Notes: generated from the letters alone by a model not told the origin. 64,000 bases of DNA from Pseudofrankia sp. DC12 (GCF_000966285.1 NZ_KQ031391.1:740978-804977); one strand, 5' to 3'; counted from the stretch's first letter, positions 9,219 through 17,678 are shown. Numbers and translations: made by a program.

Positions 9219-10081
9219 CGGTGACGGGTCAGGTGCTGGATCTGGCGCCGCCGCAGCCCGCCGCGGGCCACGCGGCGGTGCTGGTCGTCGAGGACGACGA
9301 CGCGGTAGGCGTCCAGCTGGTGCGCGGGCTGGTCCGCGCCGGCTACACGGCGACGCGGGTCGCCACCGGGGCCGCCGCGCTGGCGGCGCTCGAGGGGCCC
9401 ACGCCACCGGAGGTCGTCCTGCTCGACCTGGGCCTGCCGGATCTGGACGGCACCGAGGTCTGCCGGCGGGTCCGCGCACACGGCGACATCCCGGTGATCG
9501 TCGTGACGGCCCGGGGCGACGAGTCCGACCGGGTCGAGGTGCTCGACCTCGGCGGCGACGACTACCTCGTCAAGCCGTTCGGGTTCGCCGAGCTGCTGGC
9601 CCGGATTCGGGCGGTCCGCCGGCGGTTCGCCCGCGCGGAGGCGCTCGCCGACGCGGCCCGCGCGGCGCGGGCCACCGGCTTCGTCGCCGTGCTGGCCGCG
9701 GCCGACGCGACACCGGCACCCGGCACCGGTGAGCCAGGCGGCACGGGCGGGCGCGGGAACGAGGGGGGCCTGGACCCGGATGTGATCCGCCATGGCGCAC
9801 TGGTCGTGGACCGGCGGACCCGGCGCATCACGCTGGCCGGCCGGCCCGTGGCCGCCACGGCGCGGGAGTTCGACCTGCTCGCCTACCTGGCCGCTGACCC
9901 GGGCCGGGTCCGCGCCCGCCGGGAGATCTTCCAGGCCATCTGGGGCCCGTGGTTCGGCTCGACGAAGGTGCTCGACGTCCACATCGGGTCGCTGCGCCGC
10001 AAGCTGGGCCGCCCCGAGCTGATCGAGACCGTCTACGGCGTCGGCTTCCGGCTGGCGGACCCGGCCGAGCCGGCCGGCTGA
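9215..10081 (+). CDS. OmpR/PhoB-family response regulator
   Basis: Two-component regulator with an N-terminal receiver domain and a C-terminal winged-helix DNA-binding domain. Receiver residues seen: acidic pair in VLVVEDDDAVG, phosphoacceptor Asp in LLDLGLPDLDG, Thr in VVTARGDE and Lys in YLVKPFGFAELLARI. The effector domain has the family signature TAREFDLLAYLAADPGRV and STKVLDVHIGSLRRKLG, ending YGVGFRLADP. The linker between domains is long (about 60 residues, Ala/Gly-rich). GTG 9215 has GAGGAGG at 9201-9207 and overlaps the stop of the BpsA-like gene (GTGA). The partner kinase starts 18 bases downstream. Confidence 0.93.
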   Translation: MTVTGQVLDLAPPQPAAGHAAVLVVEDDDAVGVQLVRGLVRAGYTATRVATGAAALAALEGPTPPEVVLLDLGLPDLDGTEVCRRVRAHGDIPVIVVTARGDESDRVEVLDLGGDDYLVKPFGFAELLARIRAVRRRFARAEALADAARAARATGFVAVLAAADATPAPGTGEPGGTGGRGNEGGLDPDVIRHGALVVDRRTRRITLAGRPVAATAREFDLLAYLAADPGRVRARREIFQAIWGPWFGSTKVLDVHIGSLRRKLGRPELIETVYGVGFRLADPAEPAG

Positions 10082-10099
10082 GCCGGGGAGGAGGAGGCC

Positions 10100-11527
10100 G
10101 TGAGCAAGCGGGTCATCGCGATCCAGCTCCTGCTGATCGCGTTGCTGCTGGTCGGCGTGTGCATCCCGTTGGGCATGGACGCGGCGGAGCACGACCGTGA
10201 CCTGCTGACGGCGCGCGCGGTGGCGGCCGCGGATGCCTACGCCTCTGAGGTGAAGTGGCGCCGGCTGTCCACCGGGACGTCGACACTGCCCAGCGAGGAG
10301 GACGACGACCTGGCGCTCTACAGCCCGGACAGCAAGCTGACCTCCTCGTCCGGCCGGCCCATCCCGCTGACGGCCGCCCAGCTGCGCTCGGCCTGCACCG
10401 GCCGGGTGGTGCTGTCACCGTCGGCCGCGGACGGCCGGCGCGTCATCGTCCTGACCCCGGTCACCGGCGACACCGGGGTCCTGTCGATCCTGGTGCTGGC
10501 CCGGTCCGACCACGCGACCCAGGTGGCGATCCGCAACCGCTGGATCCGGCTGTTCGGCGGCGCGGGTCTGGCGAGCCTGGTCGCCCTGGCGCTGTCGGTG
10601 CTGCTCGCCCAGTGGGTCAGCCGGCCGCTACGGCGGCTGGAGCGAGCCGCCGCGACGCTCGGCGACGGCGAGCTGTCGGCTCGCGCGCGGGCGGTCGGCG
10701 GCCCGAGCGAGGTGCGCCAGCTCGCGTCGAGCTTCGACGCGATGGCGGACCGGATCGAGGAGCTGGTCGGCAGCGAGCGGGCCTTCCTCGCCGACGTCTC
10801 CCACCAGATCCGCACCCCGCTGACCGCCATGCGGCTGCGCCTGGAGCTGCTCACCGAGGACCTGCTGGACAACCCGGTGGCCGCCATGGAGGTCAACGGC
10901 ACGCTGACCGAGGTGCACCGCCTGTCCAGGATGGTCGACGGCCTGCTCGCGATGGCCCGGGCACACGCCCGGGACACCGCCCGGCTGCCGGTGGCCGTCG
11001 ACGAGGTGGTGGCCCAGCGCGCGGTGATCTGGTGGCCGGTCGCCCAGGCCGCCGGCGTCGAGCTGTGGACCGACGTGCGTGACCCGAGCACGGCGCTGCT
11101 CACCCCCGGCCACCTGGAGCAGGTGCTGGACAACCTGCTCGCCAACGCGCTGGAGGCAAGCCCGCCCGGCGGCCGGGTGGTCGTCGCGACCGTCGCGGCC
11201 CCGGCAGGACAGGCACCGATGCTGCGGCTCACGGTGGCCGACGACGGGCCGGGAATGCCCGCGGCCGCCCGGGCCAGGGCCTTCGAGCGGTTCCGGACGG
11301 ACCTGGCGAGGTCCCGCGCGGTCCGGGCCGACCGGCGCGGGAACGGCCTCGGCCTCGCTGTCGTGCACGCGCTGGTGGCGGCCGACGGAGGCCAGGTCAG
11401 GCTGGTGGAGACGGAGTCGGGCGGGCTGCTGGTGGCGCTCGACCTGCCGGCCTCGCCCGCCGCGGCTCCAGACCCCGCCGCCGGCGTGGAGCGCGAGCGG
11501 CACGCGCGGGCGGCGGCCACCGGCTGA
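10100..11527 (+). CDS. Membrane sensor histidine kinase
   Basis: Sensor kinase of 475 residues that should phosphorylate the regulator encoded just upstream. Order: short cytoplasmic start, first membrane helix (residues about 4-25, VIAIQLLLIALLLVGVCIPL), a small extracytoplasmic sensor of about 120 residues, a second helix (about 152-175), HAMP (PLRRLERAAATLGDGELSARA), the H-box FLADVSHQIRTPLTAMRL, N-box DNLLANALEASPPGG, G1 VADDGPGMP and G2 GNGLGLAVVHALVAADGG. All catalytic boxes are intact. GTG 10100 is preceded by a run of GAGG repeats near 10087-10096. The sensory domain has no recognised fold, so the stimulus is unknown. Confidence 0.92.
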   Translation: MSKRVIAIQLLLIALLLVGVCIPLGMDAAEHDRDLLTARAVAAADAYASEVKWRRLSTGTSTLPSEEDDDLALYSPDSKLTSSSGRPIPLTAAQLRSACTGRVVLSPSAADGRRVIVLTPVTGDTGVLSILVLARSDHATQVAIRNRWIRLFGGAGLASLVALALSVLLAQWVSRPLRRLERAAATLGDGELSARARAVGGPSEVRQLASSFDAMADRIEELVGSERAFLADVSHQIRTPLTAMRLRLELLTEDLLDNPVAAMEVNGTLTEVHRLSRMVDGLLAMARAHARDTARLPVAVDEVVAQRAVIWWPVAQAAGVELWTDVRDPSTALLTPGHLEQVLDNLLANALEASPPGGRVVVATVAAPAGQAPMLRLTVADDGPGMPAAARARAFERFRTDLARSRAVRADRRGNGLGLAVVHALVAADGGQVRLVETESGGLLVALDLPASPAAAPDPAAGVERERHARAAATG

Positions 11528-11625
11528 CGGACGGAGTGCGCGTCGGCTGGCGCTGACCGCCGGAGCACGCCCCGGCAACCGGATGACACCCGCCGTGTGT
11601 TGTGCGGCCACCGGCTGACGGACGG
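11513..11625 (+). repeat. 22-bp direct repeat at the end of the kinase gene
   Basis: An identical 22-base segment occurs at 11513-11534 and 11604-11625 (start-to-start 91 bases). The first copy contains the stop codon of the histidine kinase gene, the second abuts the terminator. It looks like a local duplication of the 3' end of the gene. Confidence 0.8.
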
Positions 11626-11661
11626 CGCCGGCCCGCTCGGGCGCACCCGAGCGGGCCGGCG
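11626..11661. terminator. Strong hairpin terminator
   Basis: A perfect 16-base inverted repeat (arms starting CGCCGGCCCG and ending GGGCCGGCG) with a CGCA loop lies between the convergent kinase gene and membrane-protein gene. No T run follows, as is usual in very GC-rich actinobacteria. It probably serves both strands. Confidence 0.8.
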
Positions 11662-11694
11662 TCCCCGGGTACCGGTCAGGCTCACCGCCTCAGG

Positions 11695-12621
11695 TCACCG
11701 GTCCCAGTGCTGCTCGTTGCCTGGGTTGTCGCGCCTCACGGCATCCGGATCCGTGCTCGGGCCGGTGCCGTAGCCACCGCGGCTCTCCTCCTCCCCGTAG
11801 CCGCCGCCGCTCTCCGGGCCTCGATAGGCGCCGCGGGTCTCGGAGCCCGGGCCACCACGGCCCTCGGAGCCGTACCCGCCAGGGCTGTCGTAGCCGCCCT
11901 GGCTGTCGGAGCGGGGCCGCTCACCGGTCATGCCGGTGCGGCCGACCTCCTGAGGCTGGCTGTCCTGACCGGCGTACTCCCGGTCCCGGCCGATGACCCG
12001 GGCGCGCTCGGCGCCGCGGCCCGAGTAGCCCGACATCGACGCGTCCCGCTCGACCTGGCCCTTGCCAGGGACGTGCTCACCGCTGGCCCTGGCCCGAAGG
12101 ACGGCGAGCAGCGTCATCGCGAGCGCGCAGATGAGGCTCAGGATCAGGCCAACGCGCGCGCCCGAGGCCACGGCGACGTAGCCGTAGTTGGCGTCCACGT
12201 GCGGAAGGGAGATCCAGCGCACCGCGATCAGCAGCGCGGCGAGCGCACTGAGCGCCGCGATGGCGGTGGAGCTACCGATGCGGCCACCGGGCAGCTTGCC
12301 GCGGCCCATCAGGTGCGCCGCGGCCAGCCCGGCCGCGACGAGCATCAGCACGACCGGGATCCACGCCAGCGCGCCGGAATGCCACGCGTTCAGGCTGCCG
12401 CTCCAGCTGTGCAGTGTGCCGTAGCCGTAATTGTCGTAGGTATATCCCCGGTATCTCGTGCCGAACCACGGCAGGAAACTGAAGATCAGACCAAGAATCC
12501 CGAGGCCGATAATCGGGATGTCATGGGACGCGGCACCGTCTCCCTTACCGCGGCCGGCCTTGGTCGCGGTGGTTCCGGGGCCATCATGGGTCGCAGGACC
12601 GCGACCGGCCATATTCGCCAT
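11695..12621 (-). CDS. Four-helix membrane protein with Gly/Ser/Tyr-rich tail
   Basis: Unrecognised integral membrane protein of about 308 residues. Four hydrophobic helices are visible: IPIIGLGILGLIFSFLPWFG, a segment after the first loop (LAWIPVVLMLVAAGLAAAHL), STAIAALSALAALLIAVRWI and VGLILSLICALAMTLLAVL. The C-terminal 100 residues are hydrophilic with repeated GGY motifs (GGYDSPGGYGSEGRGG and similar). The loop between the first two helices is Tyr/Gly-rich. The start is placed at ATG 12621 (MANMAGRG); the frame upstream has no coding character. It is a paralogue of the protein at 19516-20226, which shares the FSFLPW/SSFLPWYG opening, the third-helix IRWATLP/VRWISLP motif and the SGARxGL motif. 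Such proteins are common in Frankia-like genomes but have no known role. Confidence 0.75.
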   Translation of the reverse strand: MANMAGRGPATHDGPGTTATKAGRGKGDGAASHDIPIIGLGILGLIFSFLPWFGTRYRGYTYDNYGYGTLHSWSGSLNAWHSGALAWIPVVLMLVAAGLAAAHLMGRGKLPGGRIGSSTAIAALSALAALLIAVRWISLPHVDANYGYVAVASGARVGLILSLICALAMTLLAVLRARASGEHVPGKGQVERDASMSGYSGRGAERARVIGRDREYAGQDSQPQEVGRTGMTGERPRSDSQGGYDSPGGYGSEGRGGPGSETRGAYRGPESGGGYGEEESRGGYGTGPSTDPDAVRRDNPGNEQHWDR

Positions 12622-12853
12622 TGACGACAACCTCGTCTCTCCCGAGCCATCTTCTGGCGTCGGCTCTCGCCGTGCCCGGAAGCTCGTGGTCGGAGGGTTT
12701 CCTCGATCGAGCCGTCCACCATCGTTTCGGGTCAGCTTGAAACCGCGAGGTGGCGTAGGGGAACTCCCCGAGTTCCGGCGCGCAGAAACCAGGCCGGACA
12801 CGCGGCCGCGGCATTTCCGGCCGGACCGTCCCGTTTTCTGCCGGGCTGGGGCG

Positions 12854-13393
12854 TCAGCCGCCGAGGCCGGGCCCCGTGCCCGCGGTGGCGTGCCGCACCG
12901 CCAACGCGAGGACGTACGGGTCGAGGCGGGTGGCGGCGAAACCGAAGTGCCGGTAGAAGCTCCTGGCCTGGCCGGAGACGGCGTGCGCCAGCAGCAGCGG
13001 CAGGCCGGCGGTCCGGTAGACGGTCGCCGCGCGCATGACCGCGTCCCTCAGCAGCCGGGCCCCGACGCCGCGGCCCTGCGCGGTCTCGTCGACCGCGAGC
13101 CGGCCGACCACCAGTGCCGGCAGCGGTCCGAACGTGGCGGCCGGCGGCCGGCGCGAGCGCCACCGTGACGCCAACGGTGCCCGGCTGGGCTCGACCGCGC
13201 CACGGGTGAGGCAGTAGTAGCCGATGACCCGACCACCGTCGGCCGCGAGGACGAACGTCGTCACGCCCTCCTCCTGCTGCTCCAGCGCGTGATGGCGCAG
13301 CCAGCTGTCGAGGACCTCCTCGCCGCCGCGGAAGCCCCTCGTGTCGTGCTGGTCGGTGAGCCTGGTCGGTGAGCCTGCCGGGCGCCCGCTCAC
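12854..13393 (-). CDS. GNAT acetyltransferase, probable TacT-type toxin
   Basis: GNAT-fold acetyltransferase of 179 residues resembling TacT/AtaT toxins, which acetylate aminoacyl-tRNA. Seen: an opening LTDQHDTRGFRGGEEVLDSW (toxin family proteins begin with a similar short 'F.cG...LD.fL' segment), VIGYYCLTRGAVEP, the acetyl-CoA loop VGRLAVDETAQGRGVGARLL and the C-terminal SFYRHFGFAATRLDP. The ATG overlaps the stop of the preceding DUF1778 gene (13390-13393), the standard antitoxin-first arrangement. Not fully canonical: the stretch between beta-4 and beta-5 carries an Arg-rich insertion (SRWRSRRPPAATFG). Confidence 0.85.
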   Translation of the reverse strand: MSGRPAGSPTRLTDQHDTRGFRGGEEVLDSWLRHHALEQQEEGVTTFVLAADGGRVIGYYCLTRGAVEPSRAPLASRWRSRRPPAATFGPLPALVVGRLAVDETAQGRGVGARLLRDAVMRAATVYRTAGLPLLLAHAVSGQARSFYRHFGFAATRLDPYVLALAVRHATAGTGPGLGG

Positions 13394-13695
13394 CGGGCTT
13401 CCTCGTCCGGGCCGTCCTCCAGCAGCTCGCGCAGCCGCCCCGCCTCGTCGGGCGCCGGGCCGCCGAGCAGCTCGGCGAGCTCCTTCCAGGCGACGTCGGT
13501 GGCCCCGAACAGCCGCCGGTCCGCCAGCGTGTCGGCCGCGTGGCGCCGCATCGCTTCCGCGCCGAAGTCCTCCAGCGTCACGCCCAGGCTGTCGGCGGCC
13601 GAGCGCACCAGCTCAGCGGCCTCCCCCGTCAGCCGCACCGTGACCTGCTCGCCCTCGTCGGTTGCACCCACGCCCGCCAGTCTGCCTTGTCCCAC
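13390..13695 (-). CDS. DUF1778 antitoxin (TacA-like)
   Basis: Ribbon-helix-helix antitoxin of the DUF1778 family, about 93-101 residues. The N-terminal half gives the DNA-binding RHH fold (QVTVRLTGEAAELVRSAADSLGVTLEDFGAEAM) and the C-terminal half the toxin-neutralising tail with the family motif DTLADRRLFGATDVAWKELAELL. Starts possible at GTG 13695 or GTG 13671; the conserved part begins soon after the latter. By family knowledge the toxin-antitoxin complex would repress this promoter. Confidence 0.85.
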   Translation of the reverse strand: MGQGRLAGVGATDEGEQVTVRLTGEAAELVRSAADSLGVTLEDFGAEAMRRHAADTLADRRLFGATDVAWKELAELLGGPAPDEAGRLRELLEDGPDEEAR

Positions 13696-13975
13696 TCCCA
13701 GACCGGCACCGACCCGAGTGAACCACCCATCGGCGGGGCCGGGGGGTGGCCGGGGGGTGGCCGGGAATCAGCGAAGAACGCAGCGCAAGTCAACTACGCG
13801 GTGCTAGCCTGCGCGTCGCGATGCCGCCATGTCCGGAACATCCACACGATCCCGACCTGCCCGGGGCCGGATCCGGCGGAGCGCAACAGTTCAGGGCCGC
13901 GCGCCGGCCGGAGCGGGCCCTCGGCGCGCGACGCCGGCTGGTCGCGCGCCACGGGCGGCACAGAGGAGAACGTGC

Positions 13976-14842
13976 ATGGGGGACGCCGACGGGCGGGTGG
14001 CCTTGGTCACGGGCGCTAGCCGTGGCACCGGCGCCGCCATCGCGATCCGGCTGGCCGCCGAGGGCGCGGCGGTCGCGCTGACGGCGCAGGCCGCACACGA
14101 GGGCGACCCGGGGGACCCGGGGTCGCTGGCCGGGGTGCTCGCCCGGATCTCGGCGGCCGGCGGAACGGCGATCGCGCTGGCCGCCGACCTGTCCCGGCCG
14201 GACGGCGGCCGGGCCGGGCTCGTCGCCGCCGTGGAACGGCGGCTCGGGCCGCTCGACATCCTGGTCAACAACGCCGGGATGGGCGGCTACATGCCGTTCC
14301 TGGACATCGCCGACCAGCGGATCGACACGGTCTTCGAGGTGAACCTGCGCACCCCCTGGGAGCTGTGCCACCAGGCGCTGCCCGGGATGCGCGCCCGCGG
14401 GCACGGCTGGATCATCAACATCGGCAGCGCGGCGGCGGAGGCACCGGTCGGCCCGCCGTACGGCGACAGCGTGGTCGACCTCCAGAGCTCGCTCTATGGC
14501 AGCTCGAAGGCGGCGCTGCACCGGCTGACCATGTCGCTGGCCGCCGAGGCGTACGCCGACGGCATCGCCGTCAACGTGCTCGCGCCGGACGCGGCCGTGC
14601 GGACGCGAGACGACTGGCCGTCGCCCGAGGCGAGCCCGGAGCCGGTGGAGACCATGGCCGAGGCCGCGCTGGCACTGGCGACCTGCTCCCCCGACGAGCT
14701 GACCGGCCGGGTGGCCTACAGCCTGTCGCTGCTCGTCGAGCTGGGCCGTACCGTGCGCGGCCTCGACGGCGTCTCCAAGCTGGCCGGCTGGCAGCCACAC
14801 GAGATCCCGCTCTCCCGACTGCGCCAGCCGCCGGTGGGCTGA
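13976..14842 (+). CDS. Short-chain dehydrogenase/reductase (SDR)
   Basis: NAD(P)-dependent oxidoreductase of the classical SDR family, 288 residues. Motifs: cofactor loop TGASRGTGAAIA near residue 14, NNAGMGGYMPF, the catalytic Ser region IINIGSAAAEAP and Tyr-Lys pair in LYGSSKAALHRL. The C-terminus is longer than usual and ends in a Gln/Arg-rich tail. ATG 13976 has AGAGGAGA at 13962-13969. It is divergent from the toxin-antitoxin pair over about 280 bases and ends 28 bases before a convergent gene. Substrate unknown; no pathway neighbours. Confidence 0.85.
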   Translation: MGDADGRVALVTGASRGTGAAIAIRLAAEGAAVALTAQAAHEGDPGDPGSLAGVLARISAAGGTAIALAADLSRPDGGRAGLVAAVERRLGPLDILVNNAGMGGYMPFLDIADQRIDTVFEVNLRTPWELCHQALPGMRARGHGWIINIGSAAAEAPVGPPYGDSVVDLQSSLYGSSKAALHRLTMSLAAEAYADGIAVNVLAPDAAVRTRDDWPSPEASPEPVETMAEAALALATCSPDELTGRVAYSLSLLVELGRTVRGLDGVSKLAGWQPHEIPLSRLRQPPVG

Positions 14843-14870
14843 CGCCAGCCCGGCGCGGGCCGGACGCGGC

Positions 14871-15860
14871 TCAGGCGCTGTGGGCGGCGTCCAGGCCGAG
14901 GACGGCGGCCGCCTCGGCGAGGACCTCCTGCTCGACGGGCGGGAAGGCCCCGTCGACGCGTCCCATCACCTCGCCGAGCCGCAGGACGGCGGTCGCCTCG
15001 GCCGGCCGGCCGCGCACCTTCGCGATCTCGCCGAGCGCGGCGCGCTTGCCCGCCTCGAAGTCGGCGGCCAACGCGGCCAGCCGCTGGTCGAACACCCGCT
15101 CCAGCTCGTCCGTCGGGAAGTAGGCCATCACGGGGTCGGTCGCCAGGAACGCCCGCAGGCCCTCCCACTCGGCCGGGTCGATCCGGCCGTCGGCGGCGGC
15201 CACCAGGGCGCACATCGCCACCGCCGCGTCCCGGAACCGTCGGCCGCGCAGCTGGTCGCGCCGGGCGGCCAGCTGGGCCCGGACGGCCGCGACCGGCGGC
15301 CGGCCGCCGCCGTACCAGGCCGCCTCGGCCGCCGCCGGCGCGAGCCGGCGCCAGCCTGGCCGGGCGTTGGCGAGCCAGTGCCGCGCGGCCCAGGCCACGG
15401 GCAGCGGCGCGAGCCGCGTCACCGCCAGCTCGTCGACGCCGACGAGGCTCACCTGCCGGCTTCGCCAGGTCGGCGGTAGCTCGTCGCAGGCGGGCCACTC
15501 GGCCGCGAAGAGCAGGGTCAGTACATGCTCCACACCCGGGGTGCCGTAGGCCCAGGAGCCGCCAGCCGGGTCCGGATCGGCCCGCTCGGTGGCGGCCTCG
15601 CCGGGCCCGGACGAGCCAGCCGCGGCCTCGCCCGCGTCACCGGTGTGCTCGACGGCGCCCGCGAAGGCGAAGGACCCGGCCGCGGGTGCCAGCAGCCCGT
15701 CGACGTGGCGGGCAAGCGCCCGTTCCGCGCCCTCGGCCGCCCCGACCGGCCCGCCGGGCAGGGCATGCCAGAGCTCGGCCGCCGGCCGGGTCAGCAGCAC
15801 CTTGTCCTCGATGAGCAGGACGAGTCTCACGTCGAGCCGGATGGCGGGTGGCATGGCCAT
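14871..15860 (-). CDS. Nudix-like domain fused to TerB-like domain
   Basis: Protein of 329 residues with an N-terminal Nudix-like fold (LDVRLVLLIEDKVLLTRP, WHALPGGPVGAAEGAERALA) and a C-terminal helical TerB-like domain (residues about 200-329: AAVAMCALVAAADGRIDPAEWEGLRAFLA, where acidic residues of the TerB metal site DGxID are kept). The Nudix box has the opening GG.....E but lacks the REUxEE catalytic glutamates (it reads ARHVDGLLA), so hydrolysis is unlikely. TerB domains belong to tellurite/stress systems. A Gly/Ala/Glu-rich insertion (residues about 70-110) interrupts the Nudix part. The next gene on the same strand encodes a paralogous Nudix-like protein. Role unknown. Confidence 0.7.
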   Translation of the reverse strand: MAMPPAIRLDVRLVLLIEDKVLLTRPAAELWHALPGGPVGAAEGAERALARHVDGLLAPAAGSFAFAGAVEHTGDAGEAAAGSSGPGEAATERADPDPAGGSWAYGTPGVEHVLTLLFAAEWPACDELPPTWRSRQVSLVGVDELAVTRLAPLPVAWAARHWLANARPGWRRLAPAAAEAAWYGGGRPPVAAVRAQLAARRDQLRGRRFRDAAVAMCALVAAADGRIDPAEWEGLRAFLATDPVMAYFPTDELERVFDQRLAALAADFEAGKRAALGEIAKVRGRPAEATAVLRLGEVMGRVDGAFPPVEQEVLAEAAAVLGLDAAHSA

Positions 15861-15941
15861 GTCCCCTCTCTCAGGTGCAGGCGTCTGACTGGTTGCCGGC
15901 GGCTGTCCGCGTCCGCGTGAGCGCCGGCCGGCCCCGGGCCG

Positions 15942-16388
15942 TCACCCGGCGGGCAGGCTGCTCCGCCAGGCGGGCCGGGCGTCCAGGATCCAGTCGAAGA
16001 TCATATTCTTGAGCGCGGCGGGGCGCAGATCGAGGCGATCGAGTTCGCCGAGGCCGACGGCGAACAGGTGCAGCTCTGGATCGTGGCTGATGATCTGCGC
16101 GGCCCACGGCAACGGCGCGGCGAAAACCGTCATCAGCTCGTGGACCTTGTCCGGGCCGACGGAGTAGTCGTGCTCGACGCACCCGACGAAATCCAGCGCG
16201 CGGATGTCGAAGCCGGTCTCCGCACCGGTCCCGCGGCGCAGCGCGTGCTCGACGGTCTCCCCCGGCCCGAGCTGGCCGCCTGGCAGGAAATACCAGCTCC
16301 GGCCGCGATGACCGGCCAGCAGCACCCGGTCCTCGGTGAGGATCAGGAGCCGCGCGCTGATCTCGGTCCGGTCGGCAGAGGGGGCCAT
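15942..16388 (-). CDS. Nudix hydrolase-like protein with degenerate Nudix box
   Basis: Nudix fold protein of about 148 residues starting at ATG 16388 (MAPSADRTEISARLL). The Nudix box begins well (GGQLGPGETVEHALR) but continues RGTGAETGF where REUxEExGU is expected, so only one of the three catalytic acidic residues remains. It resembles the N-terminal part of the neighbouring Nudix-TerB gene (ISARLLILTEDRVLLAG / LDVRLVLLIEDKVLLTR), 81 bases downstream on the same strand. Probably a nucleotide-binding rather than hydrolysing protein, or one with altered metal use. Confidence 0.75.
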   Translation of the reverse strand: MAPSADRTEISARLLILTEDRVLLAGHRGRSWYFLPGGQLGPGETVEHALRRGTGAETGFDIRALDFVGCVEHDYSVGPDKVHELMTVFAAPLPWAAQIISHDPELHLFAVGLGELDRLDLRPAALKNMIFDWILDARPAWRSSLPAG

Positions 16389-16503
16389 GAACACTCCGCT
16401 GTGAGGCGCCGCGCACCGCCTGGCCGTGACCGTCCGGGCTAGGCCGTGCGGCCGCGGGCGGCATCGCGACCAGCGTCCCACATGGTGGGCCTGTCCGTAC
16501 ATC

Positions 16504-17496
16504 TCATTGTTTGCGAGCGTTCGAAAAATCGCCCACGCGTTGGCACTGGCGTTCCCGTTGGCGCTGAGCGCCGATTGCTCCGTTTACGTTTCTCCTGGCG
16601 TCCCCGGACCGCGTGTATTGGGTCAGGGCGACGCAGGCGAGGACGAGCGCTGAGACGGCGAGCGCGGCCGGGCTGACGTGCTCACGCAGGAGCAGCGCCG
16701 ACCAGGCCAGCGTGAGGACCGGCTGGGCGAGCTGGAGCTGGCCGGTCCGGGCGACACCACCGCGGGCAAGGCCCGCGTACCAGGCGAAGAAGCCCAGGAA
16801 CATCGACACGACGGTCACGTAGGCGAACCCGAGCCAGCTGACCGGCGCGGCGCGCGGCGGGTCGATGATCATCACGACCACGGTCGCGGGCACGGTCAGC
16901 GGAAGTGAACCGACCAGCGCCCAGCAGATGGTGCGAGCGCCGCCCAGCTCACGGGCCAGCCGGCCGCCTTCGGCGTAGCCGAGCCCGCACAGGCCGACGG
17001 CTCCGAGCAGAGCCACGTCCGCCGGCCCGACGCCACCCGACACGGCTCCCGAGGCCACGAGAAACGCGAGCACCGCGACGAGCCCGGCCAACGCCGCGGC
17101 CCAGAACAGCGGCGGCGGACGCTCGCGGCCACGCAGGACCGCGAACACGGCCGTGGACGCCGGCAGCACCGCGATGACGACGGCCGCGTGCGCCGCGGTC
17201 TGGGACGTCAGCGCGAGCGACGTCAGCAGCGGGAACCCGAACACGACGCCCAGCGCCACCGCCGCCAGCCGCCGCCACTGGTCGCGGGTCGGCCGGGGTG
17301 ACCCGGTCAGCCCGAGGTAGCCGGACCCGAGCAGGCCCGCGCCCACCGCCCGCGCGAAGGCCACGAACCACGGGTTCAGGTCCTCGACGGCGACCCGGGT
17401 CGCCGGCAGCGACATGCTGAACGCCAGCACCCCCGCGCCGCCGAGAACGCGGCCCGATACCCACCAGCGCGAAGTAGCGCTATTCAGGCTCCTCAT
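16504..17496 (-). CDS. EamA-family (DMT) exporter
   Basis: Drug/metabolite transporter of the EamA type with ten hydrophobic helices arranged as two five-helix repeats; about 330 residues. Characteristic segments: WVSGRVLGGAGVLAFSMSLP, NPWFVAFARAVGAGLL, AVVIAVLPASTAVFAVL, and in the second half FAYVTVVSMFLGFFAWYAGL with QLQLAQPVLTLAWSALLL. Likely exports small metabolites or amino acids. Start at ATG 17496; GTG 17520 is possible. The C-terminus continues into a charged Arg/Gln-rich tail (QRQRERQCQRVGDF) which is unusual for the family. Confidence 0.87.
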   Translation of the reverse strand: MRSLNSATSRWWVSGRVLGGAGVLAFSMSLPATRVAVEDLNPWFVAFARAVGAGLLGSGYLGLTGSPRPTRDQWRRLAAVALGVVFGFPLLTSLALTSQTAAHAAVVIAVLPASTAVFAVLRGRERPPPLFWAAALAGLVAVLAFLVASGAVSGGVGPADVALLGAVGLCGLGYAEGGRLARELGGARTICWALVGSLPLTVPATVVVMIIDPPRAAPVSWLGFAYVTVVSMFLGFFAWYAGLARGGVARTGQLQLAQPVLTLAWSALLLREHVSPAALAVSALVLACVALTQYTRSGDARRNVNGAIGAQRQRERQCQRVGDFSNARKQ

Positions 17497-17633
17497 GGTG
17501 AACGATAGCGGAGCTTTCACGTCCCGCGCGCCGCCGCCATCGCCGGACCCGGCGGCGACGGAGGCCTGCGGGCGGTCATCCCCGCGAGCCGATGGCGATC
17601 CCCGCCGAGCGGGCAGGCACGGCCGCGGCGCCC

Positions 17634-17678
17634 GCACCGGAACCCGGCACCCGGCACCGGAACCCGGCACCCGGCACC
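17634..17678. repeat. 20-bp tandem repeat
   Basis: Two perfect copies of a 20-base unit starting GCACCGGAAC and a short third copy, in the 430-base space between the EamA exporter and the lipase. No coding frame runs through it. Confidence 0.85.

Noticed and set aside
6933-9479. 848-residue minus-strand frame opposite the BpsA-like gene
   Set aside because: Antisense shadow; composition is Arg/Ala/Gly/Gln-rich and the plus strand has clear motifs.
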